This document shows positions 17,382-27,774 of a stretch of DNA of 64,000 nucleotides, in pieces. The notes under the pieces were generated by a model. The model searched no databases, had not been told where the DNA came from, and saw only the letters and a program-made list of their open reading frames with translations. The stretch is from the NCBI GenBank assembly GCA_905198835.1, contig CAJKDY010000003.1, positions 124,001 through 188,000 on the forward strand. The letters run 5' to 3'. Position numbers and translations under genes: made by a program. Origin of the DNA: an uncultured Eubacteriales bacterium (GTDB lineage: Bacteria; Bacillota; Clostridia; Oscillospirales; Oscillospiraceae). Positions within the stretch are counted from its first letter, which is position 1, and each line of letters begins with the position of its first letter.

Positions 17382-18263
17382 ATGTTTTGTAAGAACTGTG
17401 GCGCCCAGATGGACGACACCGATAAGGTGTGCGCCAGCTGTGGCACCCCCGTGGGTGGCGACTCCGCCCCCGCCCCTACCCCCGCTCCCGCTCCCGCGCG
17501 GGTGAAGACCCCTCCTGTGGGCGGTCCTTTGGAGTCCGCTCGGGCCAACCCCCTGTTCTTTGCCGCTGTGATCTGCCTGTCCGTGGTGGCCTTCTTCCAG
17601 CTCATCGGTATGATCCAGGGCGTGGGCGTTGTGGATACGCTCGCCAGCATGGGCGCCGGTAGCCTGGGTACCATGACGGTCCTGGTCTCCCTGATCGCCC
17701 TGGCTATCACCGGCGTGATCGTGGCCGGCCTGTGGCTGGCCTGGGTCTCCGGCCTGGACGGCGCCAAGGCCCATCTGATGCCCCTGGGCCTGAAGATGAT
17801 CTGGGCCGGCGTTCTGGCCCAGCTGATCTATCTGAGCATCCTGCTGGGCCTGGCCGAGATCGTGTTGCTCATCGGCGCCGTTGCCGGCGGCAGCTATGCC
17901 AACTCCTGGGAGAGCCAGTTTTACGGCTATAGCGCCGCTGCCTCCTCCGCCACGGGCATCATGATCCTGGCCTTCATCCTGGTGGCCGCTATTATGGCGC
18001 TGATGATCATCTACTACGTCAAGGTCCTGAAGACCGTTAAGGAGGCCCAGACCTCCGTCGCCACCGGCAAGCTGGCCGGCGTGCCCTCCATGTTTGTGGT
18101 GGTGCTGACCTTCGTCGTGGCTGGTCTCAGCCTGCTGGGCCTGCTGTTCGGCGGCTTTGGCAACGCCATGAGCGCACTCAACAGCCTGGCCGGCATCGGC
18201 GCCAACGTCCTGTTCGGCATCGTGATGCTCCAGTTCCGCAACGAGAACACCACGGTGGCCTGA
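17382..18263 (+). CDS. zinc-ribbon membrane protein, paralog 2
   Basis: 293 residues. Zinc ribbon MFCKNCGAQMDDTDKVCASCGTP, then an APAPTPAPAPAP linker and membrane segments aligned with those of the upstream gene (for example NPLFFAAVICLSVVAFFQLIGM against SPLFLIAVICASVVALLQVINL). The Tyr-rich loop is replaced by SWESQFYGYSAAASS. It uses more GCC/CTG-type codons than its sister, suggesting higher expression. Function unknown. Confidence 0.75.
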   Translation: MFCKNCGAQMDDTDKVCASCGTPVGGDSAPAPTPAPAPARVKTPPVGGPLESARANPLFFAAVICLSVVAFFQLIGMIQGVGVVDTLASMGAGSLGTMTVLVSLIALAITGVIVAGLWLAWVSGLDGAKAHLMPLGLKMIWAGVLAQLIYLSILLGLAEIVLLIGAVAGGSYANSWESQFYGYSAAASSATGIMILAFILVAAIMALMIIYYVKVLKTVKEAQTSVATGKLAGVPSMFVVVLTFVVAGLSLLGLLFGGFGNAMSALNSLAGIGANVLFGIVMLQFRNENTTVA

Positions 18264-18286
18264 GTCAGACTGAGCGTTCCATACAT

Positions 18287-18320
18287 CAAAAAAACACACC
18301 CCGTCTGGGGTGTGTTTTTT
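18287..18320. terminator. bidirectional terminator
   Basis: AAAAAACACACCCC and GGGGTGTGTTTTTT flank a 4-base loop, between convergent genes ending at 18263 and 18329. Confidence 0.92.
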
Positions 18321-18328
18321 CGCGCTTT

Positions 18329-19459
18329 TTACACGACTGCCGGGGAGCTGCGCCACTCCTGGCCGCAGGGCAGGGGCCGGGGGGCGCAGAGAGAGAAGAG
18401 GTCTGTGAGGCGGGCCTCGGTGGCCAGCAGTTCCTTGTGGTCGGCGCTCTTGGTGAGGATGGGCAGGGGGCAGGTCTCCTTAATATCGGCCAGATGGGCC
18501 GCACCCCGGCCTGTCATGGCCAGCACCCGCAGGTATTCTGGCCCTTCGGGCCGCTGGGTAAGCCCCAGCCCCGCCCACAGCGTCAGCCGCCGGATGCGGG
18601 AGAGGGTGTGCCGCCGGGTCTTGGTCAGGTCGTAGAGCTGGGCCAGATCCCCGGCCTCCTGGACCGCCTTCCAAAGCCGCTGGCCCAGGCCATCGCCGCC
18701 GTCAGGCAGGGCGGCAAGGGCCTCGGGGGTCATCTGGCGAAGTTTACATAATATTGCCATCTCCAGCCGGGCGCTGTCGTACACCGGCCCGGTCCAGGGC
18801 TGGGCCAGATAGGCTTCGGCCCGGTCCAGCTCCCGGTCGCGCAGCAGTTGACGGATGGCGGAGGCGGAGGGGTATTCCTGACTGAGCGGTCCGTCGTGAA
18901 CGCCCTGCCGCTTGATCGGCAATGCGCCCAAGCCCCGTGGCCTGAGCGAGCGTAAATACTCCACGGCCAGGTTGTTGTTGGGACCCCGGACCAGCGCCGC
19001 CCGCTCGGGCCCCAGCAGTACCGCCAGGGCCTTTTCTCGGGCGGCGGGGTAGGCCAGCCCCGCGGCTAAAAAGGGCCGGAGCGCCACATGAAAGGCGGGG
19101 CTGTCCAGCGCGTCCGCCAGGGCCTGGAGTCCCTCCAGGTCCGGGTCCTCGCAGCCGAAGCTGAGGGCGTCTGATCCGGCGGCGTGGAGCACGGCTACGG
19201 CGCTTTGGGCAAAGGTCTCCGCCGAGGCCAGGGCGAAGACCGTGGGCAGCTCCACCACCAGGTCCGCGCCGCTCTGGCAGGCCCAGCGGGAGCGGGTCCA
19301 CTTGTCGGCCACAGCGCAGTCCCCCCGCTGGACCCAGTTGCCCGACATACACACGATGAGCGTGGCGTCCGCCCCGGCCAGGGTGCGGGCCTGGGCCAGA
19401 TGAAAGGCGTGGCCCCGATGAAAGGGGTTATACTCCGCCACAATGCCCACAACGGCCAT
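18329..19459 (-). CDS. tmcAL: tRNA(Met) cytidine acetate ligase
   Basis: 376 residues from the ATG at 19459, where ggaggtga sits 6 bases upstream; a start at 19483 would place the ribosome binding site inside the gene. The N-terminus VGIVAEYNPFHRGHAFHL carries the nucleotidyltransferase HxGH motif (His14-His17), followed by MSGNWVQRGDCAVADKWTR and ELPTVFALASAE, diagnostic of TmcAL. The enzyme adenylates acetate and acetylates the wobble cytidine of elongator tRNA-Met. Divergent from ackA, whose product also handles acetate. Confidence 0.92.
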   Translation of the reverse strand: MAVVGIVAEYNPFHRGHAFHLAQARTLAGADATLIVCMSGNWVQRGDCAVADKWTRSRWACQSGADLVVELPTVFALASAETFAQSAVAVLHAAGSDALSFGCEDPDLEGLQALADALDSPAFHVALRPFLAAGLAYPAAREKALAVLLGPERAALVRGPNNNLAVEYLRSLRPRGLGALPIKRQGVHDGPLSQEYPSASAIRQLLRDRELDRAEAYLAQPWTGPVYDSARLEMAILCKLRQMTPEALAALPDGGDGLGQRLWKAVQEAGDLAQLYDLTKTRRHTLSRIRRLTLWAGLGLTQRPEGPEYLRVLAMTGRGAAHLADIKETCPLPILTKSADHKELLATEARLTDLFSLCAPRPLPCGQEWRSSPAVV

Positions 19460-19483
19460 TTTCCTCACCTCCGAAAAAAACAC

Positions 19484-19512
19484 TTGCCCTATACCAGGAA
19501 AAGAGTTACAAT
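19484..19512 (+). promoter_or_regulatory. promoter of ackA
   Basis: TTGCCC (19484-19489), 17 bases, TACAAT (19507-19512), 75 bases before the start. Confidence 0.6.
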
Positions 19513-19586
19513 GTTAGAAGCATTATAATACATGGAAGCCTCTGCCGCAAGAGGCGATCATTTACACCTGAAGGAGAGATGGTTTT

Positions 19587-20786
19587 ATGAAGATCCTGGT
19601 CATTAACGCGGGCAGCTCCTCTTTGAAGTATCAGCTCATGGACCCCGACACCAACGAGGTCTTTGCCAAGGGCCTGTGCGAGCGTATCGGTATCGACGGC
19701 CACCTCAAGCACAGCCCCAATAACGGCAAGGCGGTCTTTGACGCCGACGTACCCATGCCCACCCACGCCGAGGGCATCCAGAAGGTGCTGGAGCTGCTGG
19801 TGAGCGCCGACCACGGCGTCATTGCCTCCACCGATGAGATCGACGCTGTGGGCCACCGGGTCCTCCACGGCGGCATGGCCTTTACCAAGAGCTGCATCAT
19901 CGACGACGCCTGCATCGAGGCCATCAAGGAGTGCATCCCCCTGGGCCCGCTCCACAACCCCGCCAACCTCACCGGTATCGAGGCCTGCCAGAAGGTCATG
20001 CCCGGCAAGCCTCAAGTCGCCGTGTTCGACACCGCTTTCCACATGACCATGCCCGAGAAGGCATATACCTATCCCATCCCCTATGAGTACTACGAGAAGG
20101 ACAAGGTCCGCCGCTACGGCTTCCACGGCACCTCCCACCGCTACGTTTCCGCCGAGGCCATCAAGATGCTGGGCAGCCCCGCCCACAGCAAGATCATCAC
20201 CTGCCACCTGGGCAACGGCTCCTCTCTGGCCGCGGTGGTGGACGGCAAGTGCGTGGACACCTCCATGGGCCTTGGCCCCCTGGCCGGCTTTGCCATGGGC
20301 ACCCGCGCCGGCGACATCGACGCCACCATTCTGGAGTACCTCATGGGCCGCTACGGCTACGACATCAAAGAGATGCTCACCATCCTCAATAAGAAGTCCG
20401 GCGTGCTGGGCGTGTCCGGCGTCAGCTCCGACTTCCGGGACTTGGATGCCGCCGCCGACCAGGGCAACCACCGTGCCCAGTTGGCTCTGGACATCTTCCA
20501 GTACCAGGTGAAGAAGTTCATCGGCTCCTACGCCGCCGCCATGGGCGGGGTGGACGCCATCGTCTTTACCGCCGGCGTAGGCGAGAACTCCTCGGCCATG
20601 CGGGCCAAGATCTGCGAGGGGCTGGGCTTTATGGGTATCCAGATCGACGCCGAGAAGAACAAGACCCGGGGTCAGGCCATCGACATTTCCGCCCCCGGCG
20701 CCACGGTGAAGACCCTGATCATCCCCACCAACGAAGAGTTGATGATCGCCATGGATACGGCCAACATCGTCTCCGGGAAGGCCTGA
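19587..20786 (+). CDS. ackA: acetate kinase
   Basis: 399 residues, full length for the family. Signature 1 ILVINAGSSSLKYQL at the N-terminus, signature 2 YGFHGTSHRYVS (about residue 172), and HLGNGSSLAAV / MGTRAGDID of the ASKHA fold. Interconverts acetyl phosphate plus ADP with acetate plus ATP, the energy-yielding last step of acetate fermentation. No pta gene is adjacent in this window. Good site aaggagag upstream. Confidence 0.97.
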   Translation: MKILVINAGSSSLKYQLMDPDTNEVFAKGLCERIGIDGHLKHSPNNGKAVFDADVPMPTHAEGIQKVLELLVSADHGVIASTDEIDAVGHRVLHGGMAFTKSCIIDDACIEAIKECIPLGPLHNPANLTGIEACQKVMPGKPQVAVFDTAFHMTMPEKAYTYPIPYEYYEKDKVRRYGFHGTSHRYVSAEAIKMLGSPAHSKIITCHLGNGSSLAAVVDGKCVDTSMGLGPLAGFAMGTRAGDIDATILEYLMGRYGYDIKEMLTILNKKSGVLGVSGVSSDFRDLDAAADQGNHRAQLALDIFQYQVKKFIGSYAAAMGGVDAIVFTAGVGENSSAMRAKICEGLGFMGIQIDAEKNKTRGQAIDISAPGATVKTLIIPTNEELMIAMDTANIVSGKA

Positions 20787-20816
20787 GCGCCGCCGCTTTC
20801 ATACCGTGTTATCTGT

Positions 20817-20855
20817 CCGGGCGAAGACCGTTCGGTCTTCGCCCGGTTCTATTTC
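20817..20855 (+). terminator. terminator of ackA
   Basis: CCGGGCGAAGACC and GGTCTTCGCCCGG form a 13-bp stem followed by TTCTATTTCT. Confidence 0.85.
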
Positions 20856-20882
20856 TACCGCGCGTAAAGGAGGAACGCACCT

Positions 20883-23486
20883 ATGGACTCCAAGCACCCT
20901 GGCCAGGAGGGCCAAAACAAGAAGCCGGAGGAGACCATCATCCTCAACACCAGCCTCATTCAGATGGCCTTTGACAAAAAGAAGGAGAGCGAGGCTTTGG
21001 AGGTCCAGGAGCTCCAGCAGCAGGCCGACCTGAACGACTTGGAGGCCCAGCGTAAGTTGGGACTTCGATATGCCCAGGGCGACGGCGTGGAGCGGGACAT
21101 GGACAAGGCCATCCACTATCTGACCCAGGCCAGCGACGCGGGGGATATGCAGGCCCAGGACGCTCTGGCCAGCTGCTACCGCCATCTGGCCAACGAGTGT
21201 GACGAATCGGAGGAGGAAAAGCGCCGACAGCTCTACCGCCAGGCCTTTGAGCTCTACCGCCAGGGAGCCGAGGCAGGCTATCCGCCCTCTATGTATAACC
21301 TGGGCCTGGCCTACGAAAACGCCGCGGGCGTGGACGAGGACCTGGAGCGGGCCGCCGAGCTTTACCGCCAGGCCGGCGAGGCCGACTATCCGCCGGGGGA
21401 CTGTGCCTTGGCGGTGTGCTATCTCAACGGCAACGGCGTACCTGAGGACCGGCAGCAGGCCCTTGAGCTGCTGGCCAAGGCCGCCCAGGCGGGCTATGCC
21501 CGGGCCCAGTGCATCCTGGGCGACTTTTTCATGAACGGCGACGGTGTGGACCGGGACGCCAGCCACGCCCTGGAGCTCTACCGGGAGGCGGCCAAGGAGG
21601 ACTACGCTCCCGCCATTGAGAAGCTGGGCCTTTGCTATGAAAATGGCGACGGCGTGGAGCGGGATATGGCCGAGGCCGTGCGGTGCTACCGTGAGGCCAG
21701 CGACCTGGGCTTTTCCCCCGCCACCTGCGACCTGGCCGTGTGCTACCTCAACGGCGCGGGAGTGCCCCGGGACGAAGCGGAGGCGGTGCGCCTGCTGGAA
21801 CTGGGCGTGGCCGACGGCCATCCCCGGTCTATGTGCGTGTTGGGCGACTGTCTTCGCTGGGGCACAGGGATCGAGAAGGACCCGGACCGGGCATTTATGC
21901 TTTATGATAAGGCAGCGAAGCGGGGCTTCATCCCCGGCATTCGCCAGATGGGCGTATGCTACGAGGCCGGCGAGGGCGTGGCCCGGGATCAGGAGAAGGC
22001 GGTAGAGCTCTACCGTCAGGCCTCTGAGGCCGGGGACAGCGCCGCTATGTGTAACCTGGGTGTTTGCTGCCTCAACGGCATCGGCGTCACCATCGATCCG
22101 GTGGAGGCGGTGAACTGGTTTGAAAAGGCCGCGCACGGTGGCTCGCTGCGGGCCATGGATTTTCTGGGCGACTGCTATAAGGACGGTACCGGCGCGCCTA
22201 AGGACCCCGAGCGGGCCATGCGCTGGTATAAGGAGGCCGCCGACGGCGGCTACCTCACCGCCATCTGCTCCATCGGCCTTTGCTACGAGATGGGTGAGTG
22301 CGTGCCGGAAGACAAGCTCAAGGCCACCGAATACTACCGACAGGCCGCGGAAAAAGACCACGCGCCATCTCAGTGCAACCTGGGCTTTTGCTACCTCCGG
22401 GGCATCGGCGTGGAGCGGGACGACAAGGAAGCGGTGCTTTGGTTCCAAAAGGCCGCCGACCAAGGCTGGCCCCGGGCCATGGATCTGCTGGGCGATTGCT
22501 ACAGCGATGGCCGAGGCGTAGAGCGGGACCTGAAAAAGGCCGCCCAGTGGTACGCCGAGGGCGCCCAGCGGGAATACGCCCCCAGCCAGTGCTCCTTGGG
22601 CCTTTGCTACGAGTGCGGCGACGGGGTGGAGGAAGACCCGAAGAAGGCCGTGGCCTACTACGCCGCCGCCGCGCGGCAGAAATACGCCGCCGCCCAGTGC
22701 AACCTGGCGGTGTGCTATTTGAGCGGCATCGGCGTGCCCAAGGACCCGGAAAAGGCCCTGGTGTGGCTCCGTGCCGCCGCAGACCAGGGCTGGCCCCGTG
22801 CCATCAAGATCCTGGGCGATGTCCACAAGCACGGCGACGGCGTGGAGAAGGATCTGGCTAAGGCTGTGGAGTTCTACACCCAGGCCGCCGAGCGGGACTA
22901 CGCCCCCGCCCTCTGTAACCTGGGGCTGTGTTATGAGTTCGGCGAGGGCGTGGCCGAGGACAAGGCCAAGGGGGCCCAGTTCTACCTCCGGGCCTCCCAG
23001 CTGGGCGACGTGGCCGCCACCTGTAACTACGGCTACTGTTGCCTCAAGGGCATCGGCGTGGACCAGGATGCCAAGAAGGCGGCGGAGTTCTTCCAGAAGG
23101 CCGCCGACCGGGGCCAGGGCCGGGCCATGGACCTGCTTGGGGACTGCTACGCCTACGGCGACGGCGTGGAGCAGGACTACGACAAGGCCTACCGCCTCTA
23201 CCAGACCGCCTACGACCAGGGTTACGCCCTGGCCTGCATCGGCCTGGGCCTGTGTCACTTCCACGGCCGGGGCGTTCCCGCCGACAAGCAAAAGGCCAAG
23301 CCCTATCTGGAGGAGGCCTGGAACCGCACCAAAAACGAGACCTACCGCAAGCTGCTTTTAGAGTGCGACGGCCAGGCTGTCGGCAAGGCCCAGAGCGCCG
23401 CGCCCCAGCCCGGCGCAGCCGCCCAGCCCCAGCCGCCCAAGCCGAAAAAGGGCGGTCTCTTCGGCAAGTTCTTTGGCGGGAAATAA
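20883..23486 (+). CDS. giant Sel1-like repeat protein
   Basis: 867 residues, preceded by aaaggagg. About 22 tandem Sel1 (TPR-like) repeats of 36 residues run from about residue 55 to 820, each with the pattern A-x-x-x-LGxCYxxGxGVxxDxxKAxxxYxxAA. A coiled N-terminal region and a Pro/Gln tail ending KKGGLFGKFFGGK (basic and aromatic, possibly membrane-binding) cap the solenoid. There is no signal peptide, so it is probably a cytoplasmic scaffold. Alternating repeat types (CYENGDGVERD and CYLNGxGVPxD) suggest growth by duplication of repeat pairs. Partner unknown. Confidence 0.88.
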   Translation: MDSKHPGQEGQNKKPEETIILNTSLIQMAFDKKKESEALEVQELQQQADLNDLEAQRKLGLRYAQGDGVERDMDKAIHYLTQASDAGDMQAQDALASCYRHLANECDESEEEKRRQLYRQAFELYRQGAEAGYPPSMYNLGLAYENAAGVDEDLERAAELYRQAGEADYPPGDCALAVCYLNGNGVPEDRQQALELLAKAAQAGYARAQCILGDFFMNGDGVDRDASHALELYREAAKEDYAPAIEKLGLCYENGDGVERDMAEAVRCYREASDLGFSPATCDLAVCYLNGAGVPRDEAEAVRLLELGVADGHPRSMCVLGDCLRWGTGIEKDPDRAFMLYDKAAKRGFIPGIRQMGVCYEAGEGVARDQEKAVELYRQASEAGDSAAMCNLGVCCLNGIGVTIDPVEAVNWFEKAAHGGSLRAMDFLGDCYKDGTGAPKDPERAMRWYKEAADGGYLTAICSIGLCYEMGECVPEDKLKATEYYRQAAEKDHAPSQCNLGFCYLRGIGVERDDKEAVLWFQKAADQGWPRAMDLLGDCYSDGRGVERDLKKAAQWYAEGAQREYAPSQCSLGLCYECGDGVEEDPKKAVAYYAAAARQKYAAAQCNLAVCYLSGIGVPKDPEKALVWLRAAADQGWPRAIKILGDVHKHGDGVEKDLAKAVEFYTQAAERDYAPALCNLGLCYEFGEGVAEDKAKGAQFYLRASQLGDVAATCNYGYCCLKGIGVDQDAKKAAEFFQKAADRGQGRAMDLLGDCYAYGDGVEQDYDKAYRLYQTAYDQGYALACIGLGLCHFHGRGVPADKQKAKPYLEEAWNRTKNETYRKLLLECDGQAVGKAQSAAPQPGAAAQPQPPKPKKGGLFGKFFGGK

Positions 23487-23530
23487 GTCGAAAAACCGAA
23501 CGCTTTGTTGGTTGTGTCATGCGAAAGTGA

Positions 23531-25102
<1,572 letters not shown>

Positions 25103-25140
25103 GAATAAGTCAGGCCACCAGCCCGGCGCGAGTGCGCCGT

Positions 25141-25173
25141 AAAAATCCCCCACGCATCGCGTGGGGGATTTTG
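25141..25173 (+). terminator. terminator of gdhA
   Basis: AAAATCCCCCACGC and GCGTGGGGGATTTT form a 14-bp stem. Confidence 0.9.
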
Positions 25174-25247
25174 CGCAGGGGCGGCTTTGCCGACCCCGAG
25201 CATCATAAAGAGAGGGGCCCCCGGCGGGCCGTGGCCCGTTGGGGATC

Positions 25248-25316
25248 GCCGGGGCCAATATCGCCGGGTTCTTGAAGGTCGCCGAGGCCATGCTTTGGCA
25301 GGGCGTTTCCTACTAA
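25248..25316 (+). pseudogene. relic of a second glutamate dehydrogenase 3' end
   Basis: Twenty-two codons reading [22 protein letters not shown] then TAA, identical in protein to the end of gdhA. At least eight third-position differences (for example ctc to ttg, gtt to gtc, ctc to ctt, gta to gtt, tcg to tcc) and no amino-acid change. A recent duplicate would match in DNA, so this is the remnant of an anciently separate, once-functional gdh copy. The upstream part is missing and 25175-25247 is unrelated. Confidence 0.8.
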
Positions 25317-25351
25317 GATATCTCATTCTAAAGATTAATAGCCCTTCGTAT

Positions 25352-25387
25352 AAAAAGGCCGCCAGTCGAGAGACTGGCGGCCTTTTG
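25352..25387 (+). terminator. terminator downstream of the gdh relic
   Basis: AAAAGGCCGCCAGTC and GACTGGCGGCCTTTT form a 15-bp stem with a GAGA loop. It may be the original terminator of the lost gdh copy. Confidence 0.9.
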
Positions 25388-25393
25388 CATGGA

Positions 25394-25423
25394 TTGACAA
25401 GTTATGGCGGGGTAAAGTATAAT
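25394..25423 (+). promoter_or_regulatory. promoter of the 25470 gene
   Basis: TTGACA (25394-25399), 18 bases, TATAAT (25418-25423). Confidence 0.8.
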
Positions 25424-25469
25424 ATTGGAAGTAAGAGAAAACGAAAAACACATCTGGGAAGGTGGCCCG

Positions 25470-26132
25470 ATGAACAGGAAAAAGCTCGCCGTGATCGGTG
25501 TGATCGTGCTGTCGCTTGTGGTCGGGCTGCTGGTGTTTTGGCTGACTCAGTCTGGCTGCGGGAGCCGCGCCCCGGAGTTCCCGCCTACGGCGGAGACGGT
25601 GCAAGCCGCGGCGGAGAAGGTGGGCTGGGCCCTGGATCCCGAGGGAACGCAGTCCCCGCGGGAAGATCAGGTCATTTATACCTTTGAGACCGGGGATGAG
25701 GTAAGGACTTCGTTCTCCTGCACCTTGGCGGAGGGGAACCGGAGCTTGATGGGGTACTGTATGGCGATATTCCTCCCGGACAAGCCGGAATTTGCCTGGG
25801 AGGACTGGAAAAAGGCTGTGACCTTGGCCGAGACCCTGTACGGCCTTGAAGAGGGGGAGCTCTATCAAGCCCTGTCGGAGCAGGATATGCCCCAGCCGGT
25901 GATCCCGGAGGCGGGCTCGGATACGCACACGGGCCAGGAGTCCCTCGGTTGGGAAGTGGAGCTTCCGTCGGGATATGGACAAGCGGGGTGGTCCATCAGC
26001 GCCGGCGAGGTGGAGCATGGCTTCCCGGAGCCCACCATCAAGAACTGGCGGGAGACCTTCATCATTACCCTCTATGAGTCCAAGGATGCCTATGAGAGCA
26101 TGGTAGACAAGGGGACGGTTTCTCCGTCTTGA
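25470..26132 (+). CDS. membrane-anchored extracytoplasmic protein of unknown function
   Basis: 220 residues from the ATG at 25470 (gggaaggtgg upstream). Basic start MNRKK, one hydrophobic segment (about 6-26) ending QSGCG, then a soluble outer domain with acidic and aromatic residues. A Cys close to the segment might be lipid-modified, but the lipobox is poor. The last nine codons (DKGTVSPS and stop) lie inside a GGGGACGGTTT intergenic repeat, so the C-terminus was created or altered by the repeat. No family recognised. Confidence 0.65.
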   Translation: MNRKKLAVIGVIVLSLVVGLLVFWLTQSGCGSRAPEFPPTAETVQAAAEKVGWALDPEGTQSPREDQVIYTFETGDEVRTSFSCTLAEGNRSLMGYCMAIFLPDKPEFAWEDWKKAVTLAETLYGLEEGELYQALSEQDMPQPVIPEAGSDTHTGQESLGWEVELPSGYGQAGWSISAGEVEHGFPEPTIKNWRETFIITLYESKDAYESMVDKGTVSPS

Positions 26133-26150
26133 CAAAATCAAGAAAAATGG
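26106..26150. repeat. GGGGACGGTT repeat overlapping a C-terminus
   Basis: gacaaggggacggtttctccgtcttgacaaaatcaag resembles the copy at 2749-2790 over about 40 bases, 23 kb away. Confidence 0.6.
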
Positions 26151-26174
26151 ACGGCCCGTGGGCCGTCCATTTTT
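26143..26174. terminator. bidirectional terminator
   Basis: AAAAATGGACGGCCC and GGGCCGTCCATTTTT around the convergent stop codons at 26132 and 26179. Confidence 0.9.
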
Positions 26175-26178
26175 ATGC

Positions 26179-27774
26179 TCATGTTGGCCGCTTGGGCTCT
26201 ACCAGGATGGTCTCGTAGGTGGTGTAGACCACCATGCCGGGCTTGGCGGCGGCGGGCTTTTTCACGTACTTCACCGGGGTGTAGTCCACCGCCGTCTTGG
26301 CGCCGCCGTCCCGGGCCTGGGAGTGCCAGGCCGCCAGCTGCGCGGCTTCTAAGATACTCTGGGGATCGGGGTCCTCACCCTCCAGGCAGAGGATGACGTG
26401 GGAGCCGTGGAGCTTCTGGACGTGGAACCAGAGGTCAGATCTGTCGGCGGTCTTGGTGGTGAGGCGGTCGTTCTGGGTGTTATTTTTGCCCACCAGCACC
26501 CGGAAGCCCCGGCTGGTCACGAACTCCAAGGGTTTAGACTGGGTCTTCATGGCCTTCTTGCTGTTCTTGGGCCGGCGGAGCCAGCCCTCCGCTTCCAGCT
26601 CGGCGCGAATTTCCTGGAGGTCCCGGTCTCCCTCGGCCAGCAACAGGCTCTCCAGAACGCTGTCCAGATAGTCGAGCTCGCCCTGGCCCTTGGCGATCTG
26701 CTCGGCCAGCACCGCCTCGGCGGTCTTGGCCCGGGCATAGTCCTTATAATACCGGGCGGCGTTTTGCTGGGGCGTCAGCAGTGGGTCCAGTTTTACACTG
26801 AGCGTGCCGCCGGTTTCGTCATAATAGTTGACCAGCTCCGCTTCCTCCATGCCCTTTGTCAGCAGGTGGAGGCTGGACATGATGAGGTCGCCCCGAAGCC
26901 GCAGGCCCTCCCGGTCCTTGGCTTGTTGAAGCTCCCGGGACTGGTTGGCCACCTTCCGCGCTGTCCGCTCCCGCAGGGCCTTGACGCTCTTGTAGAGCTG
27001 CCCCGCGCGCTGCTTGGCGCTCTGCTGGCCTGGCTGGGCGGCGTAGAATTCGTCCATCAGCGCGGCGAAGCTCTCGTAGGCGCGACTCTCCAGATGGGGA
27101 CCGTACTGCAGGATGGGGAGGAAGGAGAAGTCCTTGGCCACCCCATTTTCCACCAGCAGGGTGGGGGTATACCGCCCCGCCTGGATGTCCGCCAGCAGCT
27201 CCGCCGCCCCGGCCTCCGGGTCCTTATTCCGAAATTCCAGCTCCCGCCGGATCAGCGGCGGAAGCCCTGGATGGGGGTCGGGCAGATGATAGAACAGTCC
27301 GGGCATCACAGCGCGTTTTCCCGTGGCCAGATCCCCCTCCACCCGGCGGGTACAGGCTAGGATGCGGTCCTCTTCGTCGGTTAACATAAGATTAACTTGG
27401 CTACCCATGGCCTCTAAGATCAGGCACCGCCGCACGGTGTCACCCAGCTCGTTTTGGGCGTCGAAGACAAAGCGCAAGAGCCGCTCTCCCTGAGGCTGGA
27501 TGATGTCCACCAGCCGCGCGGCAGAGAGGTGCTTGCGCAGCAGCATGCAAAAGACCGGTGGCTGGGCCGGATTCTCTCGGTTTACATAAGTTATCTGCGC
27601 CCGGGCCCGGCTTGGCTCGGCGCAGAGGAGCAATCTCTCGTTGCTCCGGGACGTGTGGAGGGTCAGGATGACCGTCGCCCGGTCGGGCTGGGTCACCCGG
27701 TCCACCTTGCCGCCTACCAGGGCTTGTCGCAGCTCCTGGGCCACGGCGGCCAAACACAGTGCGTCTAGGGCCAT
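26179..27774 (-). CDS. rqcH: ribosome quality control protein RqcH (NFACT family)
   Basis: 531 residues. NFACT-N (about 1-190: LALDALCLAAVAQELRQALVGGKVDRVTQP...), a helical middle region with coiled-coil character (about 230-400), and NFACT-R at the C-terminus (SRGFRVLVGKNNTQNDRLTTKTADRSDLWFHVQKLHGSHVIL). RqcH binds stalled 50S-peptidyl-tRNA and recruits tRNA-Ala to add alanine tails that mark nascent chains for proteolysis. Slightly shorter than Bacillus RqcH (about 570). Overlaps mrnC by 10 bases, so translation is coupled. Confidence 0.92.
   Translation of the reverse strand: MALDALCLAAVAQELRQALVGGKVDRVTQPDRATVILTLHTSRSNERLLLCAEPSRARAQITYVNRENPAQPPVFCMLLRKHLSAARLVDIIQPQGERLLRFVFDAQNELGDTVRRCLILEAMGSQVNLMLTDEEDRILACTRRVEGDLATGKRAVMPGLFYHLPDPHPGLPPLIRRELEFRNKDPEAGAAELLADIQAGRYTPTLLVENGVAKDFSFLPILQYGPHLESRAYESFAALMDEFYAAQPGQQSAKQRAGQLYKSVKALRERTARKVANQSRELQQAKDREGLRLRGDLIMSSLHLLTKGMEEAELVNYYDETGGTLSVKLDPLLTPQQNAARYYKDYARAKTAEAVLAEQIAKGQGELDYLDSVLESLLLAEGDRDLQEIRAELEAEGWLRRPKNSKKAMKTQSKPLEFVTSRGFRVLVGKNNTQNDRLTTKTADRSDLWFHVQKLHGSHVILCLEGEDPDPQSILEAAQLAAWHSQARDGGAKTAVDYTPVKYVKKPAAAKPGMVVYTTYETILVEPKRPT

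Noticed and set aside
20799..23291. 830-codon open frame on the minus strand
   Set aside because: Antisense shadow of the Sel1 repeat gene, created by its regular GC-rich codons; it lacks a ribosome binding site.
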